Assembly (NCBI RefSeq): GCF_009834345.1
Contig: NZ_CP035042.1
Location: 4,650,001 to 4,714,000, forward strand
Source of the DNA: Billgrantia tianxiuensis
Lineage (GTDB): Bacteria > Pseudomonadota > Gammaproteobacteria > Pseudomonadales > Halomonadaceae
Reading direction: 5' to 3'
Length of the DNA: 64,000 nucleotides
Positions 31,320 to 42,532 of this stretch are shown here, piece after piece. The notes under the pieces were generated by a model. It was not told the DNA's origin, ran no database searches, and saw only the letters and a program-made list of their open reading frames with translations. A program made the position numbers and the translations under genes. Numbering within the stretch: the first letter of the stretch is position 1; every line of letters starts with the position of its first letter.

Positions 31320-31432
31320 ATATAACCCGAAGGGGTCTGGTCTGCGATCACGTACGACAATTGCCGGATACGCTTGAGACGTATCTCTTGCGTTTTCTCC
31401 TTGCGGAGAAAACTTGTCAGCATGATTCACAT

Positions 31433-31443
31433 TGTTAAAGAGC
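31433..31443 (-). promoter_or_regulatory. boxA antitermination site in the 16S-23S spacer
   Basis: On the minus strand GCTCTTTAACA, identical to the leader boxA at 33714-33724. Bound by NusB-NusE in rRNA antitermination. It lies between tRNA-Ala and 23S. Confidence 0.8.
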
Positions 31444-31520
31444 AGACTGTTCAGAGAACAGTGATAAGCACGTCTTGCGCTTATCACTGGTCACGAAACA
31501 TGAGACTGAGGGGAGAAGTT

Positions 31521-31596
31521 TGGTGGAGCCAAGCGGGATCGAACCGCTGACCTCCTGCGTGCAAGGCAGGCGCTCTCCCAGCTGAGCTATGGCCCC
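31521..31596 (-). tRNA. tRNA-Ala (anticodon TGC)
   Basis: A 76-base spacer tRNA with encoded CCA. Acceptor GGGGCCA/TGGCTCC (one G-U pair), anticodon loop CTTGCAC, T loop TTCGATC. Confidence 0.96.
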
Positions 31597-31651
31597 ACTG
31601 ATTCCGGCCTTCCCCTTAGGGTCGGTTCGGTTATTTTATTCAGACCAAGGC

Positions 31652-31691
31652 ATTTCGTGGCGACGCATAGCCGCTATGCGAGTCACGAAAT
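31652..31691 (-). other. Long hairpin between tRNA-Ile and tRNA-Ala
   Basis: ATTTCGTG pairs with CACGAAAT and CGCATAG with CTATGCG around a CCG loop. It probably guides processing of the spacer tRNAs. Confidence 0.5.
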
Positions 31692-31711
31692 AACGCAGGA
31701 CTGGATAAAAT

Positions 31712-31788
<77 letters not shown>

Positions 31789-31826
31789 GGCACTGTACGG
31801 TTGCAAGCTTGCTAGCCGTCGGCTGG

Positions 31827-31890
31827 CCGACCTCACCCTCCTTTCCACAAAGGTCAGGGGGTGCGCTCTAACCAACTGAGCTACAGACCC
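31827..31890 (-). pseudogene. Partial tRNA-Ile copy with an enlarged anticodon loop
   Basis: Between 16S and the intact tRNA-Ile lies a second copy of the 5' part of tRNA-Ile: acceptor 5' strand, D arm and anticodon stem (CACCC/GGGTG) are identical. The seven-base anticodon loop is replaced by 20 bases that contain their own CCTTT/AAAGG hairpin. After the GAGGTCGGC of the variable region the copy diverges; a different hairpin (GTCGG/CCGAC) stands in place of the T arm, and no 3' acceptor strand or CCA follows. It cannot be a working tRNA. Confidence 0.8.
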
Positions 31891-31997
31891 GGCTTGCTAC
31901 CGATGCATCGGCGATCGCTCGCCGACCCAAACAGTCTTTGCTCTGGCCGATCAGGTAATTCATTGTGAGCACTTGCCGCGAGGCGTGATACGTCGTT

Positions 31998-33537
<1,540 letters not shown>

Positions 33538-33713
33538 AAGATCGTGCGGTTCTTGCTCGCCCCTTCCCGAAGAAACGGACGAAAGCGAACCAAACTCGGC
33601 TCAAGGTCAAAGCTTCTCAAAAGACCCGAAGGTCTCGACGAGTCGCTTGCCTTGAAATGGTGTGACTTCTCACCACCTCATCGACAAGCGCCCACATGAA
33701 TTACCTGATCGAT

Positions 33714-33724
33714 TGTTAAAGAGC
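33714..33724 (-). promoter_or_regulatory. boxA of the rRNA leader
   Basis: GCTCTTTAACA on the minus strand, about 180 bases upstream of 16S, between the promoters and the gene. Confidence 0.85.
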
Positions 33725-33821
33725 GGCTCCGGGCTCTATGAAGAGTGGAGCGTCTCGCTTGCTGTCGCGGCCGTCGATCCGGTGACCGAGGGGCCTCGCC
33801 AGCGCCCTGCGAGGAAGGCGT

Positions 33822-33849
33822 ATTCTACTGAAGCGCCGGAGTTTGTCAA
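33822..33849 (-). promoter_or_regulatory. rRNA operon promoter, proximal
   Basis: On the minus strand TTGACA (33849-33844) and TAGAAT (33827-33822) with a 16-base spacer, followed by a GC-rich discriminator (ACGCCTTCC) as in stringently controlled rRNA promoters. Confidence 0.8.
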
Positions 33850-33947
33850 CTCTCTTCGAGGCCGTCACCGAGGTGACCCTGACCGCGAAGACCAGCCGGA
33901 GCCGGCGACCGCAAGCCCGTTGCCGGACTTGCTTTCGAGTGGGGCGC

Positions 33948-33975
33948 ATTCTACCGAATCCGCCGTGGGCGTCAA
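33948..33975 (-). promoter_or_regulatory. rRNA operon promoter, distal
   Basis: TTGACG (33975-33970) and TAGAAT (33953-33948), 16-base spacer and a GCGCCCC discriminator on the minus strand. An AT-rich stretch at 33995-34020 lies where an UP element would be. Confidence 0.75.
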
Positions 33976-34223
33976 GTGCGAATCTTGCGAAGCGAATCGA
34001 AAAATTCAAATCATGACAACCACTTACCACCCTATCCACCGCCTGCAACGTTGCCCGTCGCCGGCAGCGGATGCGTACTTTACGGTTTTCCCCCGAGCCC
34101 CGCAAGGGGCGGCGGTAAAAAATTTCAGGAGCGTGACGATGCGATGACGAGACGCGGGCGAGCGAGCTATCCACAGGCACTCGCAGACGAGGGGTTGTGG
34201 ATGGTTTTGCGCCGGGGCCGAAG
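33976..34223. other. Non-coding spacer upstream of the rRNA promoters
   Basis: Together with the leader (33538-33947) this forms the large gap between 16S and tyrS. Apart from the AT-rich UP-like stretch and a small hairpin near 34095-34112, I see nothing recognisable. No open reading frame here has coding character. Confidence 0.5.
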
Positions 34224-34250
34224 ACGACAACGCCCGCGCGGGGCGGGCGT
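34224..34250 (-). terminator. Probable terminator of tyrS
   Basis: On the minus strand the stem ACGCCCGC/GCGGGCGT is followed by TGTCGTCTT. It would insulate the rRNA promoters, which face the same way, from tyrS. The T run is interrupted. Confidence 0.5.
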
Positions 34251-34284
34251 CGGTAGAAGCAACTGACTTGTAATCAGTTGGCCT
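34251..34284 (+). repeat. tRNA-Thr anticodon-arm fragment
   Basis: GGTAGA, one extra A, then GCAACTGACTTGTAATCAGT is identical to the D-arm end and anticodon arm of tRNA-Thr (TGT) at 11256-11331; similarity continues weakly into GGCCTCGGG. The arm still folds (CAACTGA/TCAGTTG, loop CTTGTAA). It is on the plus strand, just after the tyrS stop. No acceptor stem or T arm is present. Confidence 0.7.
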
Positions 34285-34301
34285 CGGGGCCGTGGAATAG
34301 A

Positions 34302-35501
34302 TCAGCGCAGCGTGACCCGGGCGTAGCGCTTCTTGCCGGCTTGAATCACGTAGCTCTTGCCGGTGTCGAGCATGGCATCCTTGGCGACGACCTCGCCGTC
34401 GACCTTGACCCGGCCGTTGCCCAGCATGTCCTTGGCCTGGGCGCTGTTGTTGGCCAGACCCGCCCGGTTGAGCACCGCAGCGATGGGCGCCTGAGCGCTG
34501 CCCTCGAAGTCGACCTCCACCTCGGGCAGGTCTTCGGGCAGCTCGCCTTCGGCCAGGCGGTTGCCGGCCGACTTGTGGGCATTGGCCGCGGCCTCTTCAC
34601 CGTGGTAGCGCCCGATCAGCTCGCGGGCGAGGATCATCTTGATGTCGCGCGGGTTGGCGCCGGCCTCGACGTCGCGCTTGAGCGCCTCGATCTCTTCATT
34701 CGATTTCAACGAGAGCAGCTCGAAGTAGCGCCACATCAGGCTGTCGGGCATGGAGACGAGCTTGTTGAACATCGAACCCGGCGCCTCGTCGACGCCGACG
34801 TAATTGCCCAGCGACTTCGACATCTTCTGCACGCCGTCGAGCCCCTCGAGCAGCGGCATGGTGATGACCACCTGCGGCTCCATGCCGAAGTGCTTCTGGA
34901 TCTCGCGCCCCATCAGCAGGTTGAACTTCTGGTCGGTGCCACCCATCTCGACGTCGGCCTCGAGCGCCACGGAGTCGTAGCCCTGCACCAGCGGGTAGAG
35001 GAATTCGTGGATAGAGATCGGCTGGCCCGACTTGTAGCGCTTGTCGAAGTCGTCGCGCTCGAGCATGCGCGCCACGGTGCTCTGGGCGGCCAGCTCGATC
35101 ATCTTGGCCGCGGTGAGCTGGCTGAACCATTCGGAGTTGAAGCGCACCTCGGTCTTTTCAGGATCGAGGATCTTGAACACCTGCTCCTTGTAGGTCTGGG
35201 CATTGACCCGGACCTCTTCCTCGGTGAGCGGCTTGCGGGTGACGTTCTTGCCGGTGGGATCGCCGATGCGACCGGTGAAGTCGCCGATCAGGAAGATGAT
35301 CTGGTGGCCGAGATCCTGGAACTGGCGCATCTTGGTCAGCAGCACGCTGTGGCCGAGGTGCAGGTCGGGAGCGGTGGGATCGAAGCCCGCCTTGATGCGC
35401 AGCTTGCGGCCGGACTCGAGCTTCTTGATCAGCTCGTCCTCCAGCAGGATCTCCTGGGTGCCTCGTTTCAGCAGCGCCAGCGCGCTTGCGACCTCACTCA
35501 T
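34302..35501 (-). CDS. tyrS: Tyrosyl-tRNA synthetase
   Basis: Class I aminoacyl-tRNA synthetase of 399 aa. The HIGH-type motif is HLGHS, the second motif KMSKS is perfect, and a C-terminal S4 RNA-binding domain ([15 protein letters not shown]) is present; the [13 protein letters not shown] segment marks the TyrRS-2 (TyrZ-like) group. The start at 35501 ([11 protein letters not shown]) has GGGAGA upstream; the reading frame continues far upstream but without support. Divergent from anmK, a common arrangement. Confidence 0.96.
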   Translation of the reverse strand: MSEVASALALLKRGTQEILLEDELIKKLESGRKLRIKAGFDPTAPDLHLGHSVLLTKMRQFQDLGHQIIFLIGDFTGRIGDPTGKNVTRKPLTEEEVRVNAQTYKEQVFKILDPEKTEVRFNSEWFSQLTAAKMIELAAQSTVARMLERDDFDKRYKSGQPISIHEFLYPLVQGYDSVALEADVEMGGTDQKFNLLMGREIQKHFGMEPQVVITMPLLEGLDGVQKMSKSLGNYVGVDEAPGSMFNKLVSMPDSLMWRYFELLSLKSNEEIEALKRDVEAGANPRDIKMILARELIGRYHGEEAAANAHKSAGNRLAEGELPEDLPEVEVDFEGSAQAPIAAVLNRAGLANNSAQAKDMLGNGRVKVDGEVVAKDAMLDTGKSYVIQAGKKRYARVTLR

Positions 35502-35616
35502 CGTCTCCCACTCCAAATACGTTGATCGCCCTTGCGGGCAGGGTCCATCGAATGGGGCACGATGGTAGCATGACTTGATGCCTCGCGGTCCCCCCAGCCT
35601 AAGGGAGAAAATAGAG

Positions 35617-36747
35617 ATGGCACTGTTCGTGGGCCTGATGTCCGGCACCAGCCTGGACGGCATCGATGCCGCCCTGGTCGAGATCGACTCCACGGGGAGC
35701 GCGCGCCTGCTTGCCACCCACGCCGAGCCGATGCCCGAAACGCTGCGTGAGCAGTTGCTCGAACTCTGCCAGGCCGAACGAGTCGCCTTCGCCGAGCTGG
35801 CCGGCGCCGAGGATGCCTTCTGCCGGCTCCAGGCTGCTGCGGTCGGGCATCTGCTCGCAGGCAATGGCATCGCAACCGAGCAGATTACCGCCATCGGCAG
35901 CCACGGCCAGACCATTGAGCACGCGCCCTGGGGACACGCTGAAGGCCCCGCCTATACCCTACAGCTCGACAACCCCAGCCTGCTGGCCGAGCTGACCGGC
36001 TGCCAGGTAGTAGCCGACTTTCGCCGCCGCGATCTCGCCGCCGGCGGTCAGGCCGCGCCACTGGCACCGGCCTTCCACGAGGCACTGTTCCGACAACCGG
36101 AGCAGTGGCAACTGGTACTCAACTTGGGCGGCTTCGCCAATCTGACACTGCTGCCGCCGAGGGAGAGCAATGCCAAGGTCATCGGCTTCGATACCGGCCC
36201 GGCCAATGCCCTGCTGGATGCCTGGTACGCGCGGCACCGCGGCGGCCGCTTCGATGCTGACGGCGCCTGGGCGGCATCGGGCCGAGTGGACGAAACGCTG
36301 CTGGAGCGCCTGCTCGCCGAGCCCTTCTTTCATCGTCCCCCGCCGCGCAGCACCGGACGCGAGGTATTCCATCTCGACTGGCTGGGTCAACACCTGACGG
36401 GGCGGGAACGTGCCGAGGACGTTCAGGCCACGCTGGCGGAGCTGACCGCCACCAGCGTGGCTCTGGGAATCGAGATGGCACGTGAGCTGGTCGGCGCGCC
36501 GGTCGCCACGGCACTGATCCCCTGCGGGGGAGGTGCGCATAACCGCGACCTGCTCTACCGACTGGCCCAGCGCCTGCCCGAGACGGCTCTGGTGCCCAGC
36601 AGCGATTGGGGCTGGCCAGCCGACTGGCTGGAAGCAGGAGCCTTCGCCTGGCTCGCCTGGCGTCGCCTGGAAGGCATGCCCGGCAATCTGCCCAGCGTTA
36701 CCGGCGCCGCCGGCCCGCGCGTGCTCGGCGGCGTCTACGCTCCCTGA
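35617..36747 (+). CDS. anmK: Anhydro-N-acetylmuramic acid kinase
   Basis: Recycles peptidoglycan by cleaving and phosphorylating 1,6-anhydro-MurNAc to MurNAc-6-phosphate (376 aa, normal length). The ATP-binding start [17 protein letters not shown], the substrate segment GSHGQTIEH and [14 protein letters not shown] with [11 protein letters not shown] are characteristic. Start at 35617 behind AAGGGAGAA. Divergent from tyrS and convergent with pilT. No murQ is nearby. Confidence 0.95.
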   Translation: MALFVGLMSGTSLDGIDAALVEIDSTGSARLLATHAEPMPETLREQLLELCQAERVAFAELAGAEDAFCRLQAAAVGHLLAGNGIATEQITAIGSHGQTIEHAPWGHAEGPAYTLQLDNPSLLAELTGCQVVADFRRRDLAAGGQAAPLAPAFHEALFRQPEQWQLVLNLGGFANLTLLPPRESNAKVIGFDTGPANALLDAWYARHRGGRFDADGAWAASGRVDETLLERLLAEPFFHRPPPRSTGREVFHLDWLGQHLTGRERAEDVQATLAELTATSVALGIEMARELVGAPVATALIPCGGGAHNRDLLYRLAQRLPETALVPSSDWGWPADWLEAGAFAWLAWRRLEGMPGNLPSVTGAAGPRVLGGVYAP

Positions 36748-36869
36748 GACAGAGGCCAGGCAACGACCGCCATTATGGCCGACAAAGCTTGCTGGGGGAC
36801 GATAGCGGGCAGGTTGAGGAATGCTCGAGCCAGACCTGGCCATGAGGCTCATGCGAAAAAAACGGATGC

Positions 36870-37904
36870 TCAAACGGCCAGCGCGTTCCTGGCTTGAACC
36901 TGCGCCTCATCGCGACTGACCACGTCCTCGGAGACCAGCTTGGCCAGGGCGGCATCGAGAGTTTGCATGCCCAGGCTGCCGCCGGTCTGGATAGCGGAAT
37001 AGATCTGCGCCACCTTGTCCTCACGGATCAGGTTACGCACCGCCGCATTGGCGATGAGGATCTCGTGGGCCGCGACTCGCCCACCGCTACGACGCTTGAG
37101 CAGGGTCTGGGAGATGACCGCCTGCAGCGACTCCGATAGCATCGAGCGCACCATGGCCTTCTCCTCGCCCGGGAAGACGTCGATGATCCGGTCGATGGTC
37201 TTGGCCGCCGAGGTGGTATGCAGGGTGCCGAACACCAGGTGGCCGGTCTCGGCGGCGGTGAGCGCCAGCCGGATGGTTTCGAGGTCGCGCATCTCGCCCA
37301 CCAGGATCACGTCGGGGTCTTCGCGCAGTGCGCTGCGCAGCGCCTGGGCGAAGCCATGCGTATCACGATGCACCTCGCGCTGATTGATCAGGCAGCACTT
37401 GCTGCGATGAACGAATTCCACCGGGTCCTCGATGGTGAGGATATGGTCGTAACGGTGATCGTTGATATAGTCGATCATCGCGGCCAGAGTGGTACTCTTG
37501 CCCGAGCCGGTGGGGCCGGTGACAAGTACCAGGCCGCGCGGCAGCAGCGCCAGGCGGCGAAAAACCTCGCCCAAACCCAGGTCCTCCATGGTCAGCACCT
37601 CACTGGGGATGGTGCGAAATACCGCACCGGCTCCGCGGGCCTGGTTGAAGGCGTTGACGCGGAAGCGAGCCACACCGGGGACCTCGAAGGAGAAATCGGT
37701 CTCGAAGAACTCCTCGTAGTCGCGGCGCTGGCGGTCGCTCATGATGCCGTAGATCAGCTCGCGGACTTCACGATCTTCCAGGGCCGGCACGTTGAGACGG
37801 CGGATGTCGCCATCGACCCGAATCATTGGCGGCAAACCAGCCGACAGATGCAGATCGGAGGCGTTCTGCTTTGCCGAAAACGCCAGCAGTTCGGTAATAT
37901 CCAT
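36870..37904 (-). CDS. pilT: Type IV pilus retraction ATPase
   Basis: Hexameric ATPase that disassembles the pilus during twitching motility (344 aa). Walker A GPTGSGKSTT (about 129-138), Asp box, Walker B DPDVILVGEMRD, the His box GHLVFGTLHTTSAAKTIDRIID and the PilT-type C-terminus AVRNLIREDK are all intact. pilU, its usual partner, does not follow. Its location beside yggS-proC matches Pseudomonas, where pilT is divergent from yggS. Confidence 0.95.
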   Translation of the reverse strand: MDITELLAFSAKQNASDLHLSAGLPPMIRVDGDIRRLNVPALEDREVRELIYGIMSDRQRRDYEEFFETDFSFEVPGVARFRVNAFNQARGAGAVFRTIPSEVLTMEDLGLGEVFRRLALLPRGLVLVTGPTGSGKSTTLAAMIDYINDHRYDHILTIEDPVEFVHRSKCCLINQREVHRDTHGFAQALRSALREDPDVILVGEMRDLETIRLALTAAETGHLVFGTLHTTSAAKTIDRIIDVFPGEEKAMVRSMLSESLQAVISQTLLKRRSGGRVAAHEILIANAAVRNLIREDKVAQIYSAIQTGGSLGMQTLDAALAKLVSEDVVSRDEAQVQARNALAV

Positions 37905-37972
37905 GCGTTTCCCCTGCTCCCCGGTTAAGGTTCCAGTGAGTATGACAGACTTGCGGACAGGACGGACTTCCT

Positions 37973-38692
37973 GTGGCTGAGATGACGGACCCCATGCTTT
38001 CCAACTCGCTGGTCAGCGCTCGCCGGCGTCTGGCCGATGCCCTGGCAGCCGCCGGTCGTCCTGCCGATGCCGCACGGCTACTGGCGGTCAGCAAGACCAA
38101 GCCAGCCGACATGATCCGTGAGGCCTGGCAGCTTGGCCAACGCGAGTTCGGGGAGAACTACGTACAGGAAGCGCTGGAGAAACAACGCGAGCTCGTCGAC
38201 CTGGAGGGGATCGTCTGGCACTTCATTGGCCCACTGCAGGCCAACAAGACACGCGCCGTAGCCGAGCACTTCGACTGGGTCCACAGCGTCGACCGCGAGA
38301 AGGTCGCGCGACGGCTGAACGATCAGCGCCCCGAGGCATTGGCACCACTCGAGGTGTGTCTGCAGGTCAACGTCAGCGACGAGGCCAGCAAGTCAGGAGT
38401 CTCCTTCGACGAGCTGGAGGAACTGGCGGAAGCGGTACTCTCGATGCCGCGCCTGCGCCTGCGTGGGTTGATGGCCATCCCGGCACCGGCCGCGGACCCG
38501 GCTCGCCAGCGTGAACCCCTGGCGCGGCTGCGCCAAGCGCTGGAGTCGCTGCGCGAGCGCTTTCCCGATGCACCGCTGGATACCCTGTCGATGGGCATGA
38601 GCGACGACCTGGAAGCCGCCGTACTCGAAGGAGCCACCCTGGTACGACTGGGTACGGCCATCTTCGGCGCGCGCAACACATCGCGTCGTTAA
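37973..38692 (+). CDS. yggS: YggS family pyridoxal-phosphate homeostasis protein
   Basis: PLP-binding, TIM-barrel protein without enzymatic activity that buffers PLP and affects amino-acid pools (about 239 aa). The PLP Lys is in LLAVSKTKPADMI, followed by GENYVQEALEK and WHFIGPLQANKTR; the phosphate loop is LSMGMSDDLEAAVLEG. The start is uncertain: GTG at 37973 has AGGA at a good distance, and ATG at 37982 lacks a site. First gene of yggS-proC-yggT-metX-metW. Confidence 0.92.
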   Translation: MAEMTDPMLSNSLVSARRRLADALAAAGRPADAARLLAVSKTKPADMIREAWQLGQREFGENYVQEALEKQRELVDLEGIVWHFIGPLQANKTRAVAEHFDWVHSVDREKVARRLNDQRPEALAPLEVCLQVNVSDEASKSGVSFDELEELAEAVLSMPRLRLRGLMAIPAPAADPARQREPLARLRQALESLRERFPDAPLDTLSMGMSDDLEAAVLEGATLVRLGTAIFGARNTSRR

Positions 38693-38750
38693 ACGATGCA
38701 TGCGTACCGGTGCGAGCCGGACGCTCATAACAGAAGAAGGACAGATCGCA

Positions 38751-39575
38751 ATGGCCAGCAGAGTCACCTTCATTGGCGCCGGCAACATGGCCAGCGCCAT
38801 CATCGGCGGCATGATCGACAATGGCCACCCGGCCACCGCCATTACCGCCACTTCCCCAAGCGATGCTTTCCTGGCACCGCTGCACGAGCGCTTCGGCATC
38901 CGTACCAATACCGATAATGCCGCGGCGGTGCGCGACGCCGATGTCGTGGTGCTGGCCGTGAAGCCACAGGTAATGCGTGATGTCTGCGAGGGGCTACGCG
39001 ATACCCTGCAACGTCAGCGCCCCTTGGTCATCTCAGTAGCCGCCGGCCTCACTGCCGAATCGCTGCAAGCCTGGCTGGGCGGCGGCCTGCCGCTGGTACG
39101 CTGCATGCCCAATACCCCGTCGCTGGTCGGCGCCGGCGCCGCCGGTCTTTACGCCACTCCCGAAGTCAGTGCCGAGCAGCGCACCCTGGCGAGCGAACTG
39201 CTCGAGGCCGTGGGGATTGTCGAGTGGGTGGAAGAGGAAAACCTGCTGGATGCCGTGACTGCGGTATCCGGCAGCGCCCCGGCCTATTTCTTCCTGATGT
39301 TCGAAGCCATGGAGGAGGCTGGCGTGAAGCTTGGCCTGCCGGCCGAGACCGCCCGGCGCCTGGCCATTCAGACAGCCCTGGGAGCCGCTCGCATGGCCCA
39401 GCAGAGCGACCTCACCCCGGATCGGCTCAAGCGCAACGTAATGTCCCCGGGCGGCACCACCGAGCGCGCCATCGAGCATCTCGAGCAGGCCGGCCTGCGC
39501 GGCATCCTCGCCGATGCCATGGAAGCCTGCGCCGCCCGCGCCCGTGAAATGGCCGAAGAGCTCGGCCAGCGTTAG
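38751..39575 (+). CDS. proC: Pyrroline-5-carboxylate reductase
   Basis: Last step of proline synthesis, NAD(P)H-dependent. The 274-aa protein has the Rossmann start VTFIGAGNMASAIIGGM, the segment VVLAVKPQVM and the C-terminal signature MSPGGTTERAIEHLE. The start at 38751 has AAGGAC upstream; an in-frame ATG at 38700 is rejected because family proteins begin at MASRVTFIG. Proline is itself a compatible solute in halophiles. Confidence 0.96.
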   Translation: MASRVTFIGAGNMASAIIGGMIDNGHPATAITATSPSDAFLAPLHERFGIRTNTDNAAAVRDADVVVLAVKPQVMRDVCEGLRDTLQRQRPLVISVAAGLTAESLQAWLGGGLPLVRCMPNTPSLVGAGAAGLYATPEVSAEQRTLASELLEAVGIVEWVEEENLLDAVTAVSGSAPAYFFLMFEAMEEAGVKLGLPAETARRLAIQTALGAARMAQQSDLTPDRLKRNVMSPGGTTERAIEHLEQAGLRGILADAMEACAARAREMAEELGQR

Positions 39576-39631
39576 CTTTCGTGCCGCCCGGCCGTTCGGG
39601 TGGCCATCTCGACGAGTAGGGAGGAGCCCAC

Positions 39632-40222
39632 ATGGGCCAACTGGGAAATGCCGGCCTGTTGCTGGTCAACACCCTGATCAATATTTATCTGTTCCTGATG
39701 ATGCTGCGCTTCCTGCTGCAGGCATCGCGGGCCGATTACTACAACCCCATCAGCCAGTCGGTGGTCAAGATCACCCAGCCTGTGGTTCGCCCCTTCCAGG
39801 GCTTTCTGGGGCCGGTGCTGGGACGCTTCGATCTAGCCACTCTGGCGGCTGCCTTCGTGCTCAAGGCGGTCAGCATCGTGGCAATCCTGCAAATCGCCGG
39901 TTTTGGCATGCCTCCCGTCACCCAGGTAGCAATCGGCGCCGTGGCTGCCATCGCCAATGCCATTCTCAAGATCTACTTCTTCGCGCTGATCGTGATGATC
40001 ATCCTGAGCTGGGTGGCTCCTAACGCCAGCCACCCCGGGGCGCTGCTGATCATGCAACTGGTGGAACCGATCATGGCACCGGTGCGCCGGGTCATCCCGC
40101 CGCTGGGCATGATCGACCTGTCGCCCATCGTGGTCTTCATCGCCATCAGCCTCATCGATGGTATCGTGGTCGGCGCACTGACCCGTGCCGCCGGTATCGC
40201 CGGCGCCCTGGTGGGCCTGTGA
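39632..40222 (+). CDS. yggT: YggT family membrane protein
   Basis: Inner-membrane protein of 196 aa with two YggT repeats and about four helices; [18 protein letters not shown] and [47 protein letters not shown] are hallmark segments. Function is unclear; E. coli YggT has been tied to osmotic-shock tolerance and K+ uptake. GGGAGGAG precedes the ATG. Lies between proC and metX, as in Pseudomonas. Confidence 0.93.
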   Translation: MGQLGNAGLLLVNTLINIYLFLMMLRFLLQASRADYYNPISQSVVKITQPVVRPFQGFLGPVLGRFDLATLAAAFVLKAVSIVAILQIAGFGMPPVTQVAIGAVAAIANAILKIYFFALIVMIILSWVAPNASHPGALLIMQLVEPIMAPVRRVIPPLGMIDLSPIVVFIAISLIDGIVVGALTRAAGIAGALVGL

Positions 40223-40271
40223 GGCGCCGTCCGCCTCTGGCGGACCTCAACGACTGGACATAGAACGACAC

Positions 40272-41429
40272 ATGCCCGAGTTTCCCGATGACTCGGTCGG
40301 CCTGGTGACGCCGCAGACGGCGCACTTCGACGACCCCTTGGCCCTGGCCTGCGGCAGGACGCTGCCGGCTTATGATCTGGTCTACGAGACCTACGGCACG
40401 CTCAATGCCGAACGCTCCAATGCGGTGCTGATCTGTCACGCCCTATCGGGCCATCACCATGCCGCCGGCTATCATGACGCCGACGAGCGCAAGCCCGGCT
40501 GGTGGGATGCCCACATCGGCCCGGGCAAGTCGATCGACACCAACCGCTTTTTCGTGGTCTCGCTGAACAACCTGGGCGGCTGCCACGGCAGTACCGGCCC
40601 GAACAGCACGAACGCTGCCACGGGACGCCTGTGGGGCCCCGACTTTCCCATGGTCACGGTGAGCGATTGGGTGCACAGCCAGGCACGCCTGGCCGATCGC
40701 CTGGGCATCGAGCGCTTCGCCGCCGTAATCGGCGGCAGCCTCGGTGGCATGCAGGCGCTGCAGTGGAGCCTGACCTACCCCGAGCGGGTCGCCAACGCGG
40801 CCATCATCGCCGCCACGCCCAAGCTCTCGGCGCAGAACATCGCCTTCAACGAAGTGGCTCGCCAGGCGATCCGCTCCGACCCGGATTTCCACGACGGCTG
40901 GTACACCGAGCACGGCACCGCTCCGAAGCGCGGCCTCAAGCTGGCGCGCATGGTAGGTCATATCACCTACCTCTCGGAAGATGCCATGGGCAGCAAGTTC
41001 GGCCGCGACCTGCGCAGCGAGGACCTGAATTTCGGCTATGACGTCGAGTTCCAGGTCGAATCCTATCTGCGCTACCAGGGCGATACCTTCTCTACCGCGT
41101 TCGATGCCAACACCTACCTGCTGATGACCAAGGCGCTGGATTACTTCGATCCGGCCGCGGAGCATGGCGGCGTGCTGGCCGATGCCGTCGCTCCTAGCCG
41201 GTGCACGTTTCTGGTGGTGAGTTTCACCAGCGATTGGCGTTTCCCGCCATCACGCTCGCGGGAGCTGGCCAACGCGTTGACACGAGCCGGCAAGCCGGTG
41301 AGCTATGTCAACATCGACTCGCCTCACGGCCATGACGCCTTCCTGCTGCCGGAGCCGCGCTACCAGGCGGTTTTCTCCGCCTTCATGTCACGCGTCGCCC
41401 GTGAACTGGGCCTGGAGAAACGAGCATGA
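40272..41429 (+). CDS. metX: Homoserine O-acyltransferase (MetX)
   Basis: Alpha/beta-hydrolase enzyme that acylates homoserine for methionine synthesis (385 aa). The oxyanion motif [12 protein letters not shown], nucleophile [10 protein letters not shown] (Ser about 155), and acid/base residues in FTSDWRFPP and [10 protein letters not shown] are present. Family members in gammaproteobacteria are often succinyl- rather than acetyl-specific; the sequence alone does not settle this. Overlaps metW by four bases. Confidence 0.94.
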   Translation: MPEFPDDSVGLVTPQTAHFDDPLALACGRTLPAYDLVYETYGTLNAERSNAVLICHALSGHHHAAGYHDADERKPGWWDAHIGPGKSIDTNRFFVVSLNNLGGCHGSTGPNSTNAATGRLWGPDFPMVTVSDWVHSQARLADRLGIERFAAVIGGSLGGMQALQWSLTYPERVANAAIIAATPKLSAQNIAFNEVARQAIRSDPDFHDGWYTEHGTAPKRGLKLARMVGHITYLSEDAMGSKFGRDLRSEDLNFGYDVEFQVESYLRYQGDTFSTAFDANTYLLMTKALDYFDPAAEHGGVLADAVAPSRCTFLVVSFTSDWRFPPSRSRELANALTRAGKPVSYVNIDSPHGHDAFLLPEPRYQAVFSAFMSRVARELGLEKRA

Positions 41430-42031
41430 TGCGCGCCGACCTGGAACTGATTCATCGCTGGGTGCCTGAGGGTGCCCACATCCTCGATCTGGCCTGTGGT
41501 GACGGCACTCTGCTCGAGGCCCTGGCGCGGGACAAGGGCGTCACCGGCTACGGCCTGGAGATCGATCCGGAGGGCATCACGGCCTGCATCGCCAAAGGCG
41601 TCAGCGTGATCGAGCAGAACCTCGACGAGGGGCTGGTCCACTTCGAGGACGACACATACGACCTGGTGATCATGACCCAGGCGCTGCAGGCGCTGCGTCG
41701 TCCTGATCGCATGCTCGACGAAATGCTGCGGGTAGCCGATGAGTGCATCATCACTTTCCCCAACTTCGCCTACTGGCGTCATCGGGTGCACCTCGGCATT
41801 CGCGGCTACATGCCGGTCTCCAAGTCGCTGCCGCACGCCTGGTACGATACGCCCAACATCCACCTGTCGACCTTCAACGACTTCGAGCACCTGTGCCGCG
41901 AGAAGGGGCTGCGCATCACCGACCGGGCCGTGGGTATCGGCGACCGCGAAGGCCACTGGGCCACGCGGCTATGGCCCAACCTGTTCGGTGAAATCGCGAT
42001 ATTCCGCGTCGAGCGCCAGGATCGCCGATGA
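41426..42031 (+). CDS. metW: Methionine biosynthesis protein MetW
   Basis: SAM-dependent-methyltransferase-fold protein (201 aa) that partners MetX; in Proteobacteria MetW is needed for, or boosts, MetX activity. [16 protein letters not shown] is the cofactor-binding loop, and [41 protein letters not shown] is the MetW signature. The ATGA overlap with metX shows coupling. Confidence 0.95.
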   Translation: MMRADLELIHRWVPEGAHILDLACGDGTLLEALARDKGVTGYGLEIDPEGITACIAKGVSVIEQNLDEGLVHFEDDTYDLVIMTQALQALRRPDRMLDEMLRVADECIITFPNFAYWRHRVHLGIRGYMPVSKSLPHAWYDTPNIHLSTFNDFEHLCREKGLRITDRAVGIGDREGHWATRLWPNLFGEIAIFRVERQDRR

Positions 42032-42071
42032 CCGCCAGCCGTCGACCGGCAGCCTAGTCAAGGAGAGCGCC

Positions 42072-42530
42072 ATGCTGAAATGTCTGTTGTCGTACCATCG
42101 TGCTCTGGCCGTTGTCCTGCTGCTGGGGCTGCTGCCGCTTTCGGGCCAGGCCCAGCAGTTCGAGAGGATCGGCAACTACCAGATTCACTACAGTGCCGTG
42201 AGCACTAGCTTCCTGCCCGAATCGGTGACCGAGGCCCATGGCATCCAGCGCAGTCCCGCCCTGGCGCTGCTCAATGTCAGCGTGCTCGAGGATGTCGATG
42301 GCGAACTGCGCCCGACCAACGCTTCGGTCAGTGGCACGGTAGGTGAACTCCAGGGCGAGCGCACGCCGCTGCAGTTCCGCACCCTGCGCGAAGGCAGTAC
42401 ACAGTCGCAGGTTGCGGTGTTTCGCATCCGCGACGACGAGCCGATGCATTTCGCGCTCGAGGTTCGCTACGACCGCAACCAGGAGCCGGCCGAAGTGGGT
42501 TTCATCCAGCGCTTCCATATCGATCGCTGA
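42072..42530 (+). CDS. DUF4426 exported protein
   Basis: Protein of 152 aa with a signal peptide (about 1-28, ending SGQAQ) and a beta-rich mature domain typical of DUF4426 (IGNYQIHYSAVSTSFLPESVTEAHGIQRS). Function unknown. AGGAGAG precedes the ATG. It is the next gene after metW, as in pseudomonads, and probably in the same transcript. Confidence 0.85.
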   Translation: MLKCLLSYHRALAVVLLLGLLPLSGQAQQFERIGNYQIHYSAVSTSFLPESVTEAHGIQRSPALALLNVSVLEDVDGELRPTNASVSGTVGELQGERTPLQFRTLREGSTQSQVAVFRIRDDEPMHFALEVRYDRNQEPAEVGFIQRFHIDR

Positions 42531-42532
42531 GC

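Noticed and set aside
31827..31890. A second functional tRNA-Ile
   Set aside because: It lacks a normal anticodon loop, the T arm, the 3' acceptor strand and CCA.
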